Shown: piece by piece, positions 38,695 to 49,905 of the stretch
Position numbering within the stretch: the first letter of the stretch is position 1
How the letters are laid out: each line of letters opens with the position of its first letter
Assembly (NCBI GenBank): GCA_032718475.1
Contig: JAUCBJ010006712.1
Coordinates: forward strand, 1 to 54,732
Length of the DNA stretch: 54,732 bases
Reading direction: 5' to 3'
From: Nemertoderma westbladi
Lineage: Eukaryota; Xenacoelomorpha; Nemertodermatida; Nemertodermatidae
Position numbers and translations under genes: made by a program
The notes under the pieces: model-generated
The model's input: the letters and a program-made list of their open reading frames with translations, nothing else
What the model was told of the DNA's origin: nothing
Databases searched by the model: none

Positions 38695-39860
38695 AATCTC
38701 GTAAGTTGGGTAAATCTTCCTTCGCATTCGCGTGGGTGCTGGACGAGACTGGCGAGGAGAGAACTCGTGGGATCACCATGGACATCGCGACATCGCAGTT
38801 CGAGACGGACAAATACATAATAAACCTGTTAGACGCCCCGGGACATAAAGACTTTATACCCAACATGATAAGCGGAGCTTCTGCTGCAGATGTGGCAGTG
38901 CTGGTGGTGGACGCGTCAACGGGAGGGTTCGAAGCGGGGTTCGAATCCGGGGGACAGACGCGCGAACACGCGTTGTTAGTCCGCTCTCTCGGGGTCACTC
39001 AGTTGGTAGTCGCTGTTAATAAACTCGACTTAGTTGGTTGGCAGGAATCCCGGTTTACTAGTATAGTCGGTAAACTGGGACAATTCCTCAAACAGGCGGG
39101 GTTTAAAGAGTCGGACGTTAAGTACTTACCGTGTAGCGGTTTGAACGGGATTAATCTGACTCGCCCTGCGGAGGAGCCGGCGTTGACCAGTTGGTACCCT
39201 CACGGGCCTTCCTTACTCGGCGCCATTAACTCGTTCTCGCTGCCACCCCGGCCCGTGGACGGCCCGTTGCGTTTCGGCGTGTCCGACGTCTATAAAGGAC
39301 TCGGTTCCGGGATCTCGGTAGCCGGGAAACTCTCCTCGGGACGCGTGGATGTCGGGGACCGACTGGTGGTGCTGCCGGCCGCGGAGTCCGGCACCGTGAA
39401 ACAGATCGCGGTCTACGGCGAGGCCAAACCCGCTGCGGAGGCCGGGGATCAGGCAGACCTCACGCTCCTCGGCGTCGATCCCAATAAGGTGGGGGTCGGG
39501 AGCGTCGTGTGCCGCAGAGGCGCCTCTTTGGTGCCCTGCACAGCGCGGTTCATAGCTAGGTTACTTGTGTTCCCTATCACCGTTCCCATCACCCCCGGGT
39601 TCCCCGTGGTGTTCCATCACCAGAACGTCAGTGAACCCGCCGTTATCAGTAAACTCATCAGTTTGTTGAGTCGCAGTTCGGGTGAGGTGGTGAAGAAACG
39701 CCCGAAGTGTTTGGGGAAGTCGTGTAACGCGTTGGTTCAGATTACAGTAAACAAACCGATATGCGTGGAACTGTACAGCGACAATAAGGACCTCGGGAGG
39801 TTTATGCTGCGTTATGGAGGGTCAACTATAGCCGCGGGGGTTGTAACTCAGATTAAATAG
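38695..39860 (+). CDS. HBS1L: HBS1-like translational GTPase, coding exon 2
   Basis: Codes residues 323-710. It continues the GTPase domain with switch I (ERTRGITMD, Thr350), G3 DAPGH (369-373), G4 NKLD (431-434) and the G5-type SGL. Beta-barrel domains II and III follow. The C-terminus RFMLRYGGSTIAAGVVTQIK is the eRF3/HBS1/EF1A signature. No catalytic element is missing, so the spliced 710-residue product should be functional; human HBS1L is a little under 700. The stop is TAG at 39858-39860. The exon is markedly GC/CpG-rich against AT-rich flanks. Having all of domains II and III in one exon, with only one intron in the coding region, is unusually compact for an animal HBS1L gene. Splicing at 38694 is preferred because the open frame upstream of it (from 38682) lacks family similarity. 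Confidence 0.96.
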
Positions 39861-40214
39861 GTATTAATTAGGTGGGCTTTTAGGTGTTTGTTGCTGATAT
39901 TTTAATGATTGGTGCTCGTTTGTGTTTTGTATTTACAAGAGTTTCAACATTTAAACGTATTCGCCTTTTTCGTTTTTAACACGTTAGCAGCGGATTGTGC
40001 ACCGGTGAACATGACCTATGCAACACTGTAGTGTGGAGCTAATATGGCGTGGTTAGGCGTGGTGCTCAAATACATCAGCCGCTGTCTATGTGTGTGTGTG
40101 CGACCTCTAAAAGACTCGTATTTTTTTTTGGGGGGGGGGGGGGGGGGGGGTGTGCAACAGTGCACAATTCCCACTACACAAGAGCTCCGGTGCTCAAACT
40201 TACATATAAATAAA
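39861..40214 (+). other. Probable HBS1L 3' UTR, with G21 tract and candidate polyadenylation signal
   Basis: Non-coding sequence follows the stop codon. It contains a TG-rich stretch, T9 and a run of 21 G (40130-40150). The first AATAAA is at 40209-40214, about 350 nt after the stop. If that signal is used, the G tract lies in the mRNA. Confidence 0.4.
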
Positions 40215-40537
40215 GCGGAATATTTAAAATGATTAGTGATATTCTACTATTCGATTTAGTTCATTGACTGTTTGTTAAATACCCGCTCCCATACAGAGGT
40301 ACGTTTCCGGGAGAGGGGAGGGGTGGGGGGCTAGGTGGCACCCCCCACTCCCGAAATTCTGAAAGTGTCCCAATATGGTGGGGTAATGATTGTTAAAATT
40401 TTGAAAACATCTAGTTGGACTTTTTTTATAGAGAGTACAATGTTTTAGATGTAAAATAAACAAGCAAAATTAAAGCTGTATTATTGTTTCGGGTATAACT
40501 AAGTCTACATTTTGTAATTCTCACTCACTAGACGATG
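40215..40537. other. Intergenic, no gene seen; G-rich patch
   Basis: AT-rich sequence with a G-rich segment at about 40310-40350 (GAGGGGAGGGGTGGGGGG). No conserved open frame was recognised. Confidence 0.5.
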
Positions 40538-40612
40538 CAGCAGCTTGGTCTAGTGGTGACATTCCTGACCTTCCAATCAGGAGGCCCTGGTTCGATCCCT
40601 GGATGGGGCAGT
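40538..40612 (+). repeat. tRNA-like sequence, probably a tRNA-derived SINE head
   Basis: There is an A box TGGTCTAGTGG (40546-40556) and a perfect B box GGTTCGATCCC (40589-40599) at tRNA spacing. An anticodon-arm-like pair CCTGA/TCAGG surrounds CTTCCAA, which would read as TCC (Gly-like). The flanking acceptor strands do not pair and the T stem has a mismatch, so a functional tRNA is unlikely. A SINE head or a tRNA pseudogene with a possible internal Pol III promoter fits better. It sits directly upstream of the 63-bp minisatellite. Confidence 0.6.
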
Positions 40613-40667
40613 GCTGCCTCACTGTTTGGGTGCAGTTCTTTAATTGTTTACTGATGTTTACTAAAGA

Positions 40668-42739
40668 TTTACTGTGGAAGATCACCCATGGTGGTGAACA
40701 GGAATTCATTTAGAAAACAGTGTGGACGGGTTTACTGTGGAAGATCACCTTATGGTGGTGGACCGGCATTCCTTTAGGAAACAGAGTGAAATGGCTTACT
40801 ACGGACGATTACCCATGGTGGTGAACAGGCATTCCTTTAGGAAAGAGTTTGGAAGGGTTTACTGTTGAAGATAACCAATGGTGGTGAACAGGCATTCCTT
40901 TAGGAAAAAGAGTGGACGGGTTTACTGTGGAAGATCACACATGGTGGGTGGTGAACAGACATTCATTTAGGAAAGAGTTTGGAAGGGTTTACTGTGGAAG
41001 ATAACCCATGGTGGTGAACAGGCATTCCTTTAGGAAACAGAGTGGAAGGGTTTATTGTGGAAGATCACCCATGGTGGTGAACCGGCATTCATTTAAGAAA
41101 CAGAGTGGAAGGGTTTACTGTGGAAGATCAACCATGGTGGTAAACAGGCATTCCTTTAAGAAACAGAGTGGAAGGGTTTACTGTGGAAGATCACCCATGG
41201 TGGTGAACAGGAATTCCTTTAGGAAACAGCGTGGAAGGGTGTACTGTGGAAGATCACCCATGGTGGTGAACAGGAATTCCTTTAGGAAGCAGAGTGGAAG
41301 GGTTTACTGTGGAAGATCACCCATGGTGGTGAATAGGTATTCCTTTATGAAACAGAGTGGAAGGGTTTACTGTGGAAGATCAACCATGGTGGTGAACAGG
41401 CATTCATTTAAGAAACAGAGTGGAAGGGTTTACTGTGGAAGATCAACCATGGTGGTAAACAGGCATTCCTTTAAGAAACAGAGTGGAATGGTTTACTGTG
41501 GAAGATCAACCATGGTGGTAAACAGGCATTCCTTTAAGAAACAGAGTGGAAGGGTTTACTGTGGAAGATCACCCATGGTGGTGAACAGGCATTCCTTTAG
41601 GATACAGAGTGGAAGGGTTTACTGTTGAAGATCACTCATGGTGGTGGACAGACATTCCTTTATGAAACGGAGTGGAAGGGTTTACTGTGGAAGATCACCC
41701 ATGGTGGTGAATAGGAATTCCGTTAGGAAACAGAGTGGAAGGGTTTACTGTGGAAGATCACCCATGGTGGTGAATAGGCATTCCTTTATGAAACAGAGAG
41801 GAAGGGTTTACTGTGGAAGATCACTCATGGTGGTGAACAGGCATTCCTTTAGGAATCAGAGAGGAAGGGTTTACTGTGGAAGATCACTCATGGTGGTGAA
41901 CAGGCATTCCTTTAGGAAACAGAGTGGAAGGGTTTACTGTGGAAGATCACTCATGGTGGTGAACAGGCATTCCTTTAGGAATCAGAGAGGAAGGGTTTAC
42001 TGTGGAAGATCACTCATGGTGGTGAACAGGCATTCCTTTAGGAAACAGAGTGGAAGGGTTTACTGTGGAAGATCACCCATGGTGCTGAATAGGCATTCCT
42101 TTATGAAACAGAGAGGAAGGGTTTACTGTGGAAGATCACTCATGGTGGTGATCAGGCATTCCTTTAGGAATCAGAGAGGAAGGGTTTACTGTGGAAGATC
42201 ACTCATGGTGGTGAACAGGCATTCCTTTAGGAAACAGAGTGGAAGGGTTTACTGTGGAAGATCACCCATGGTGGTGAATAGGCATTCCTTTATGAAATAG
42301 AGAGGAAGGGTTTACTGTGGAAGATCACTCATGGTGGTGAACAGGCATTCCTTTAGGAAACAGAAGGGAAGGTTTTACTGTGGAAGATCACCCATGGTGG
42401 TGAATAGGCATTCCTTTATGAAACAGAGTGGAAGGGTTTACTGTGGAAGATCACCCAAGGACCCAAGGTGGTGATCAGGCATTCATTTAGGAAACAGAGT
42501 GGAAGGGTTTACTGTGGAAGATCACCCATGGTGGTGAACAGGCATTCCTTTAGGAAACAGAGTGGAAGGGTTTACTGTAGAAGATCACCCATGGTGGTGA
42601 ACAGGCATTCCTTTAGGAAACTGAGTGGAAGGTTTTACTGTGGAAGATCACCCATGGTGGTGAATAGGCATTCCTTTAGGAAACAGAGTGGAAGGGTTTA
42701 CTGTGGAAGATCACCCATGGTGGTGGACCGACATTCCTT
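40668..42739 (+). repeat. 63-bp minisatellite, about 33 units
   Basis: The unit runs from ATGGTGGTGAACAGGCATTC through TTTAGGAAACAGAGTGG to TACTGTGGAAGATCACCC. The 21-residue period reads MVVNRHSF, KQSGRVYCGRS. Variation is greater than in the 84-bp array, and a few units have indels or stops (near 40867, 41625, 42298 and 42470). Because 63 is a multiple of three, stretches such as 41008-41628 and 41638-42300 look open. No start context, splice structure or homology supports a protein. Confidence 0.95.
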
Positions 42740-42884
42740 GTCTTAACGTGCCTAAAAGATTATCCCATTCATTTTGTCATTCTCGATATAACAAAGCAAA
42801 TCTTGTAATAAATGAATAAATATACTATTTAAAAAACCAACAACAACTGTTAATGAAGCCAACTACACTTTGTGGCTGACTAGG
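42740..42884. other. Short AT-rich spacer
   Basis: No feature recognised between the minisatellite and the transposase fragment. Confidence 0.5.
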
Positions 42885-43186
42885 CCTATGTCCTCAAATA
42901 TGAACTTATAATTTGCATCAGCAATTGCCATGAGTACAATTGAAAATAAACCTTTATAGTTGTAATATAAAGTCCCGCTATTGGATGGTGCCTTTTTGGC
43001 AGCATATTTCCCATCCAGAGCGCCTATACAGTTGGGAAAGTGCCACAGCCTCCAAAAGTTATCAGCGATCTCATTAATTAAATTGGATTGTGATGGCCGT
43101 TTAATATAATCTTTAAGGTTACGCCATAATGCGTCACACGTAGGGCCTACTGTATCTTTTATAATTACAGAAACAACCAAATTAGG
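42885..43186 (-). pseudogene. Fragment of PIF/Harbinger transposase (DDE_Tnp_4 type)
   Basis: About 100 residues match the middle of a HARBI1-like nuclease. A helical TCDALWRNLKDYI leads into FPNCIGALDGK (first catalytic Asp), then APSNSGTLYYNYKG and FSIVLMAIADANYKFIFEDIG. The usual sequence after the D-x-G position, with the second Asp and the Glu, is absent, and there is no proper ATG. DGKH reads DGKY. This is a 5'- and 3'-truncated remnant. A GGCCCGTTTATACACAG terminal-repeat-like end lies just upstream in its orientation (43411-43427), as expected for this superfamily. Confidence 0.85.
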
Positions 43187-43324
43187 AACTTATTGCGCGT
43201 TTTCATTGCATATTAATAATTGCAAAAAGTGTGAAATTAAGTACATAAAATTAATACAAAAAATATTACAAACTTATAAATTATTGTCAATATAAATAAA
43301 GTCTGAAGCCAGTAATATTATTTA

Positions 43325-43430
43325 TGTATAGTATAAACGGGTGTGTCTGTATCAGATGCCTGTCTGATATCAGACGGGTCTTCAGACCTCAGACGCGTCT
43401 GACATCACACTGTGTATAAACGGGCCTTTA
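43325..43430. repeat. Harbinger-like terminus with TCAGAC/GTCTGA palindromes
   Basis: The word GTATAAACGGG occurs twice in direct orientation, near 43331 and 43413. The second runs into CGGGCC, the inverted form of a GGCCCGTTTATAC end. Between them are at least six TCAGAC/GTCTGA words, including the palindromes CTGATATCAG and TCAGACGCGTCTGA. This looks like the subterminal region of the Harbinger remnant. Confidence 0.6.
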
Positions 43431-44520
43431 GTCTGATTCTCAAGATCTTTATATGTTGCCTGTGTATCTTGAGCATATCAAGTTAGAAGAAACTGCTGAA
43501 GAAATTCAGTTATTGAATTATTAACCTAGACTTTAAGCACCACAACCCTAATGGAGATACTTCGCCTCATCAATTAAACTCAATAGTTTCGTTTTCTGAT
43601 CCAGGCTTCCATTTGCAATGGTGATGGAACTGATCGATTTCTTTAAGTATTACTTATTCCTACGAGCGAACTTCACTCGTAAAAGTGCAGCTGTACACAT
43701 TCAGTCAATCGCTTTCCACTAAACGAGTATTGGTTAGTAGTTGAGTTGCTACAAAAACAAACTACGTCAGAGTTTAATATTGTCCAATGCGGTGAAGGCT
43801 GGGGAAATATAATTGTTTATACAATACAAAAAATACGAATGTGATTGTTGATTGGTTTATTTAGAAGCATTTTTATACGTACATAATACCTGTAGTATAG
43901 TATACTAACATGTAACTGACTTATTATTGTGTTATTATTTCGCTGGTCAATGCACCCTGTCAGCTGAATGAGTAATGGAGAACAATGTAGGCCTACTTGT
44001 ACTGTACGAACTTGTTTATTACATAACTTATTAAATAATACAGTATGTACAATAATACTGTAAGGTACTCCACTACAGAATATATTATTGCAATATTGAA
44101 CTGTTTAATTACTAACTATTTACTATATTGTGTATAATAATGTAGGACTTTATCTCACGCCGGTCCCGAGTGTTAATATTTACTCGAACGAGCGAAATAT
44201 TGAAACCAGCTGATACTATGAACTTGTACTTTATTCTTTATACTATTAGTTTTTTCCCTGTATATTTATTATATATTTTATTTTTACTGATCTTGGGCGG
44301 ATCAGATAATTTTATATATTGGTACAGTACTGTACATAAAGTAAGTCTCCTACTCATTCACACAATGCGTAAAACAGTACATTTTTTATAAACCAGCAAG
44401 CATGTTCTAGAACAACAATTTAAAAATAACAAAAACTAGCTCTGCTACTATATTAATGTTGAACTATTTTAAAAAATGTAATAGAATTATAAAAATAATA
44501 GCTAACATGTTGATTAACAT
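43431..44520. other. AT-rich intergenic DNA, no gene seen
   Basis: About 1.1 kb with no convincing open frame, RNA gene or repeat. Small ORFs here have no recognisable motifs. Confidence 0.5.
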
Positions 44521-46112
44521 AATGTGTTTAACGCCGGTGTTATTCATTCTGGTGCTAATTTATCGGGACATAGCCCCATTTTCTTAAAGCTACAATTAAC
44601 TGATACATTACATGTTGGGGAACATTCTTGCACTGCTACCCGTAAAAGTAATATTAATTTTATTCGTGCATCGACCGACCAGCAACGGTTGTTTAAGAAT
44701 ATATTATGTAATGTTTTAGGCAATTTAAGTAATGATTCAGTTACTGATGCTTGTATTAATTGTACAGACATATTTTGTGTTAATATTAGTCAAGAATTGG
44801 TGCTGAAAAATACGCGTTTGATATTTTAGAGTCCATTGACAAATGTGCAACTGAGTGTCTAAATATTTATGCACACCATGTTGGTACATTCAATTCCGCT
44901 GATAGGCCAATCCTCCCAGGTTGGAATGAACACGTCAGACCTTTTAAAGATGAATCTATTTTTTGGCACAGTAGTGTCTAGGTCTACGCGGGTTGCCCCA
45001 ATGCTTCCGTAAATCCGCAATTGTATCACTGTCGGCGAGTTTCTAGATTACAATATAGATATGCCGTGCGGCGTCTCAAATGGTCAGTTAATAATGTTCA
45101 GCATGATAAATTGGTAGAAGCCTGTTTGGCTAATAATCTTCAGATATTCACCGAGATTAAGAAATTGCGTAGGGTTGCTCCTTCTGTGAGTTCTAGAATA
45201 GACGATTGTGTCACCCCTCAGTCAATTGCTGATAAATTCGGGTCTATTTATGCTACATTGTTTAACCAACCGTATAATTCGGAACTCGATAACTTGAAAC
45301 ATGAAATAGAAGATACATTACACGAGTGTAATGTTGATTCTCTGCCTTTTGTCTCACCTGAGTTCATTGTGGCTGCACTGCACAAATTAAAAAGTTCCAA
45401 AACAGATGTTCTTTACGGTTTCGATTCAGACTGCCTGATTGATGCAGGTACCGACTTTCACGAGCACATTGCCAAATTATTTAAGGGGTTTCTTTTTCAC
45501 GGCTTCGTACCTCAGTTCTTATTAATTTGCGTTATTCTCCCCCTTTTAAAGAATAAACTCGGAGATCTATCCGATTCGAGTAATTATCGTGCGAATGCCT
45601 TGTCGTCACTGATTATTAAATTGTTTGATTGGGTCATGCTACTCGCGCAGAGTGACCGTTTGTCTCTTGATGAAGTTCAGTTCAGTTTCCAGACATGGGC
45701 GAGTACCACAAAGTGTACCTGGGCAGCGTCGGAGATCATTGGATACTACTACCGTTACTCGACACCAGTCTACGGTTGTTTGCTCGATCTGAAGAAAGCG
45801 TTCGACATGGTCGAGTGGTGTAAACTCTTTTTAGAGTTAATAAAGAAAGGGTTCTCCCCATTATTTCTCAGAGTCCTTCTGTGGATTTATTCTAACCAGT
45901 CCTGGTGTGTTCGATGGGATGGCGCACATTCTTCTTCGTTTAATATATCTAATGGGGTAAGAGGGCTCTGTTGCCTCTCCAATACTTTTCTGCATTGTAC
46001 TTGATATTCTTCTGATTCGGTTACAGAAAGCTAAAGTTGGTTGTCATATAGGTGCATTTTATTCTGGAGCTATAGCGTATGCAGACGATCTCTTTCTGCT
46101 CTGTCCTTCAAT
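44521..46112 (+). pseudogene. CR1/jockey-like LINE remnant (endonuclease end, linker and RT up to YADD)
   Basis: The 5' end reads GVIHSGANLSGHSPIF, the end of an APE endonuclease with the usual SDHSP changed to SGHSP. A linker with LPGWNEHVRPFKDESIFW follows, typical of CR1-like elements, then a reverse transcriptase from about 45021 to 46004 with YGCLLDLKKAFDMV. After a frameshift near 45965 comes SPILFCIVLDILL, and the catalytic AYADD is at 46075-46089. Defects are a frameshift near 44805, an in-frame TAG at 44979-44981 (in a position that reads Trp if TGG) and the shift near 45965. The reading stops soon after YADD, where a second LINE begins. No continuation of the RT was found beyond that insert. 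Confidence 0.85.
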
Positions 46113-47349
46113 GACTGGTAATATCTCCTTTGCAGAAGTGAAGGCTGCTGCAAAGAGTATTAAGACCAATCGTGCCAGTGGAGTAGATGGTGTTCCTCCT
46201 GAGGTCTTTAAAATACCTGAGTGTTTAAAGCTCATCTATCCCATCATAGTAGACATGTACCGAACATCAAGAGTCCCACAAGAAATGAAAACAAATAAGT
46301 TGGTGCTAGTTCCCAAGAAGGGACACTCTATGGTTCTTTTCGGGGAATCTCATTGATCTCGATTGCTGCAAAGCTATACAATAGAATTATATTAAATCGC
46401 ATCAGGGATCCCATTGAGAGACTGCTCCGTGGAAATCAGAATGGGTTCCGTAAAGGTCGTGGGACCATGGAGCCCATTTTGGCACTAGAAGGATAATTGA
46501 AGAGTTATCAAAAAAGAAAGATAGGCATAGCTGGCTGTTATCTTTGTTGACTTTTTCAAGGCCTTTGATTCAGTCTCTCGCTCACGTATGTTCAGCATAC
46601 TTTCATTATATTGGATTCCTGATGAAATTATTGCAGCAATCAGATCAGTATACGACGTCTACTGTTGATGGTTACATAACCATTTGAAGTGTTATGGGGC
46701 GTCCTCCAGGGGGACACACTTGCACTTGTGGTTGACTATGTTATACGCATGTCCTTAGATCATCATAATGATGATGGGCTGATGATAACTCCACCTACTG
46801 GCTCCAGAAGTCAAGGAAATCCTGCCAAGTACCTAACTGATCTAGACTTTGCTGGTGACTTAGGAGTACTCTAAGAATCACTAGAGGGAGCCCAACGGCT
46901 TCTCGGCTCATTAGAACATGCTGCTTCTAGTGTTGGTCTTTTTATTAACTCCAGGAAGACCAAAATTTTGACAGTTAACTTTGAAAGTCCTCAGCAAGTC
47001 TGTGATCGGATGAGCATAAGCTCAAAGGATGGTATGCTTGAGCATGTGGACGACTTCTGTTACCTGGGATCATGGATCCGGAAGTCAGGTGAGGACCTTC
47101 GAATACGTAAGGGAAAGGCATGGGTAGCCTTGAATAGGCTTTCCAGGATTTGGAAGTCACCGAGAATTAATCGGAAACTTAAGGTCCAATTATTTAGAGC
47201 AGCAGTAGTTCCAGTACTCCTCTATGGGAGTCCATGCTGGGCTCTAACTGCTGAGGACACCAAATCTCTGGATGGCACATTCACAAGAAGGCTACGCCGG
47301 GTTCATTGTGTCAAGTACAATGCACACATCTCCAACCAGACACTATATA
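46113..47349 (+). pseudogene. LINE copy 2, 5'- and 3'-truncated, same family as positions 1-2320
   Basis: From ATATCTCCTTTGCAG onward this matches 775-2040 closely, sharing for example the SGVDGVPPEVFKIP and EEDLRIRKG-type regions. It has a 7-bp deletion near 46322, further indels near 46487-46680, a loss of PFLFIIV after LQGDTLA, and FADD altered to FAGD. It is therefore dead at the active site as well as by frame. It begins abruptly within the CR1-like RT and loses similarity at about 47349. Confidence 0.9.
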
Positions 47350-47904
47350 CAGTACAGGCCACCAGAAAAAGCAGATTTCATCCAATGTGATGATCACATG
47401 TGAGCACATTTGTTCAAGTCATCTGATTGGCAGGTTATGGCGAGTTATCTTCTAGATCACACAGCAGGAGGCTGACTTGCTGGGACCGACAAAGGCTTTT
47501 TCTCTAGTGGTAGGACTGTATATTGAATTAAGCTTAACAGGGTCACATTATGACAATTGACAATAACAATAACAATTCGGACAGATAAGGCCCTATATCC
47601 AGCTTAGTTATTATATCAGATTAGAGTTGCTAGGAGTAACAGTTGTAAATATATGGTAAACAATAAACTTTATAAAATAAAAATATACTAGACCGACGGG
47701 CGTGCTGACTCACAACCAAGCCACAAAATAGAAGGCACGGCACATCAATAAACATAAAAAAAAAAATAATATAATGTAGCAACATACAGTGAAATTTAAT
47801 TTACATTACCAAATGAATCTATTTAATTAGCTAACAAAGACAGTTGAAGGGAAAAGGTATATATGCAAGCAAGTAAGTAAATATTTTGGGCTAATGGTTT
47901 TGTT
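47350..47904. other. No gene seen
   Basis: AT-rich sequence between LINE remnants. Nothing recognisable as the continuation of either + strand LINE. Confidence 0.5.
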
Positions 47905-48619
47905 TTATTGTGAAAGTAGCCGAAAACGCTGAGTAGAGACAATAAAGGTGTTTAGAAGGGAGAAATATTTGTTGTAATCGGTCGCAGATATACCTTGTCC
48001 CTCTAATACGGAGTTTAATGACAGTGAAGCCCCTAGAGCTTCCAACCCAACCTTCAGTGTACGGCGGGCACCAGAGTAACTCGGACAAGTTATAAAAAAG
48101 TGAAAGGCGTTTTCTGTGGCAGCACCGCATGAGGTGCACTCAGGTGAGTCCTGAAGGTGCCTGGATGCTGGATACCATGTCTGCAGATAATTCACTACAC
48201 CGCAGTCGCAACTGGCAGACAATGATTTGAAATTTGCGGGTTCCAACACAGTAAAATGGTTTGATAACATTATTTGAAATGAGTCGGGATTTAAACGTCG
48301 GGAGAGGGAGTGAACGTGTTGAAAAAGGGAGATCGTTCCATGTTTTTATAGTGTTTGGAAAGAAAGATTTGCCATAAAGGTCTTTACGGTACTGTACGAT
48401 ATTTGGGAAATGTTGGCGCTGTTTCTGAGAGGGTAACTATGTGATGGGTTTTGCCCTACTGTAATTGGGATTCTGGAAAATAAGTACTCCGGAGTTAACT
48501 TGTTAATAATTTTATAAAAAGTTATTAAGTTATGGCTGAGCGCCTGGAAGAGAGACTCTGTATGTTGCATTCGGTATATAACTTGCTATGTGAAGTGCGA
48601 GATGGAGCACCAGTGGCAA
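47905..48619 (-). pseudogene. LINE C-terminal domain remnant with CCHC-like zinc motif
   Basis: Read on the - strand from 48619, it shows TGAPSRTSHSKLY, FYKIINKLTPEYLF, SYPLRNS and IKTWNDLP. The end has SPECTSCG..ENAFHFFITCPSYSGAR, a Cys-Cys-His-Cys pattern typical of CR1/L2-like LINE C-termini, and closes with YFSLLNTFIVSTQRF. At least two frameshifts split it (near 48365 and near 48200). Its upstream side is cut at 48619 by the foldback element. It is on the opposite strand to the other two LINE remnants, so it is a third, independent element. Confidence 0.82.
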
Positions 48620-49298
48620 TGTCTCTAAGTTTCGTCTACAGTATATTATGACGGATTCCAAGGGGGTTGAAATATTGTGCCATCGCGATGCACCACAATT
48701 AAATTGATAACAATATAACACATTTATGAAATATCAATGACTCAAGAAATAACTTCCTGCGTGCTGCAAATGTCATCAAATGAGTCCAAACTTAGTTAGA
48801 TACCAAAATTTTGAATTTGGGATCAAGTGAAATAGTGCCACAAGCACATAGCCAGAACCTACCATTTGGCACATGTGACTATTCTTCGCGATGGACAACT
48901 TTTAGTTCTCCTACTGCATTAATATTATGCTCATTAGAACCGCAATGACCGATTTAGTGGGGGTAGACACCATCAAAACAAGCATAGAGCGAATAGATCT
49001 TGAGATATTGCAGAAAATGTGAAGTCCGGCACAAGTCTACTGTACATTACCGCCTTGAGCCGATATGAACAAATACACTAAAAATGATACATTGAATTAT
49101 CGCAAGGAATCAAGAATAGACACATCACAGAAAATGATCGATGTAGTGGGTGTAGACGTGTGGCATGTAATTTTAACCACAACAATAAACTAAACAACAA
49201 TAGAACAGGTTACAGTTTTATTTTTGAGAGCGTTATTGGTCAGCTGTTATTTGCGTTGAATTTCCCTTGGAGAGGGATGAATTTTTATTGCGTCCAGT

Positions 49299-49329
<31 letters not shown>

Positions 49330-49905
49330 TATGTGCAATATTCTTTCATTATGAAGGTGTCTGTATACAATAAATCAATTCGTTGCAGTGACGTGTATAT
49401 TTTTGATTCTAGATAAAAAGAAGTAACATTTTTAGTGTATTTGTCTAAACATCATCAAGGCACTAATGTTAACTTGTGCCGGACTTAACATTTTCTGCAA
49501 TATCTCAAGAACTATTCGCTCTACGCCCGTTTTGATGGTGTCTACCCCCACTAAATCGGTCATTGCGGTTATAATGAATCTACGGCATAATATTTATGCA
49601 GTAGGAGAACTAAAAGTTGTCCATCGCGAAAATTTACAGTAGAATAAGAGTCATTTGCGCCAAAGAGTAGGTTCTGGCTATGTGCTTGTGGCACTATTGC
49701 CCTTGATCCCAAATTAAAAATTAAGGTATTTAACTAAGTCTGGACCCATTTGATGACATTTGAGGCATGCAGGAAGTTATTTCTTGAGTCATTGATATTT
49801 CATTAATGTGTAATAATGCTATAAATTTCATTGTGGTGCATCGCGATGGCTCAATATTTCAACTCCCCTGGGATCCGTCAAGATATCTACGAAATTTAGA
49901 GATAT
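48620..49905. mobile_element. Foldback-like element: about 515-bp inverted arms around a 255-bp centre with C30
   Basis: 48620-49133 and 49389-49905 are diverged reverse complements along their whole length. Matching segments include TGTCTCTAAGTTTCGT with ACGAAATTTAGAGATA, GACCGATTTAGTGGGGGTAG with its complement near 49545, and AAGTCCGGCACAAG with CTTGTGCCGGACTT. The centre holds 30 consecutive C (49300-49329). The left arm starts exactly where the - strand LINE coding similarity ends, which suggests insertion into that LINE. No transposase is inside, so it would be non-autonomous. No clear target duplication was found. Confidence 0.8.
49300..49329. repeat. Homopolymer C30
   Basis: Thirty C in a row in the centre of the foldback element. 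Length may be imprecise in any assembly. Confidence 0.95.

Noticed and set aside
40538-40612. Functional tRNA-Gly
   Set aside because: A and B boxes are good, but the acceptor stem does not pair and the T stem and anticodon arm are imperfect.
41008-42300. Secreted or repetitive protein encoded by the 63-bp minisatellite
   Set aside because: The frames are broken by several stops and indels. There is no signal peptide or flanking exon, and openness follows from the period.
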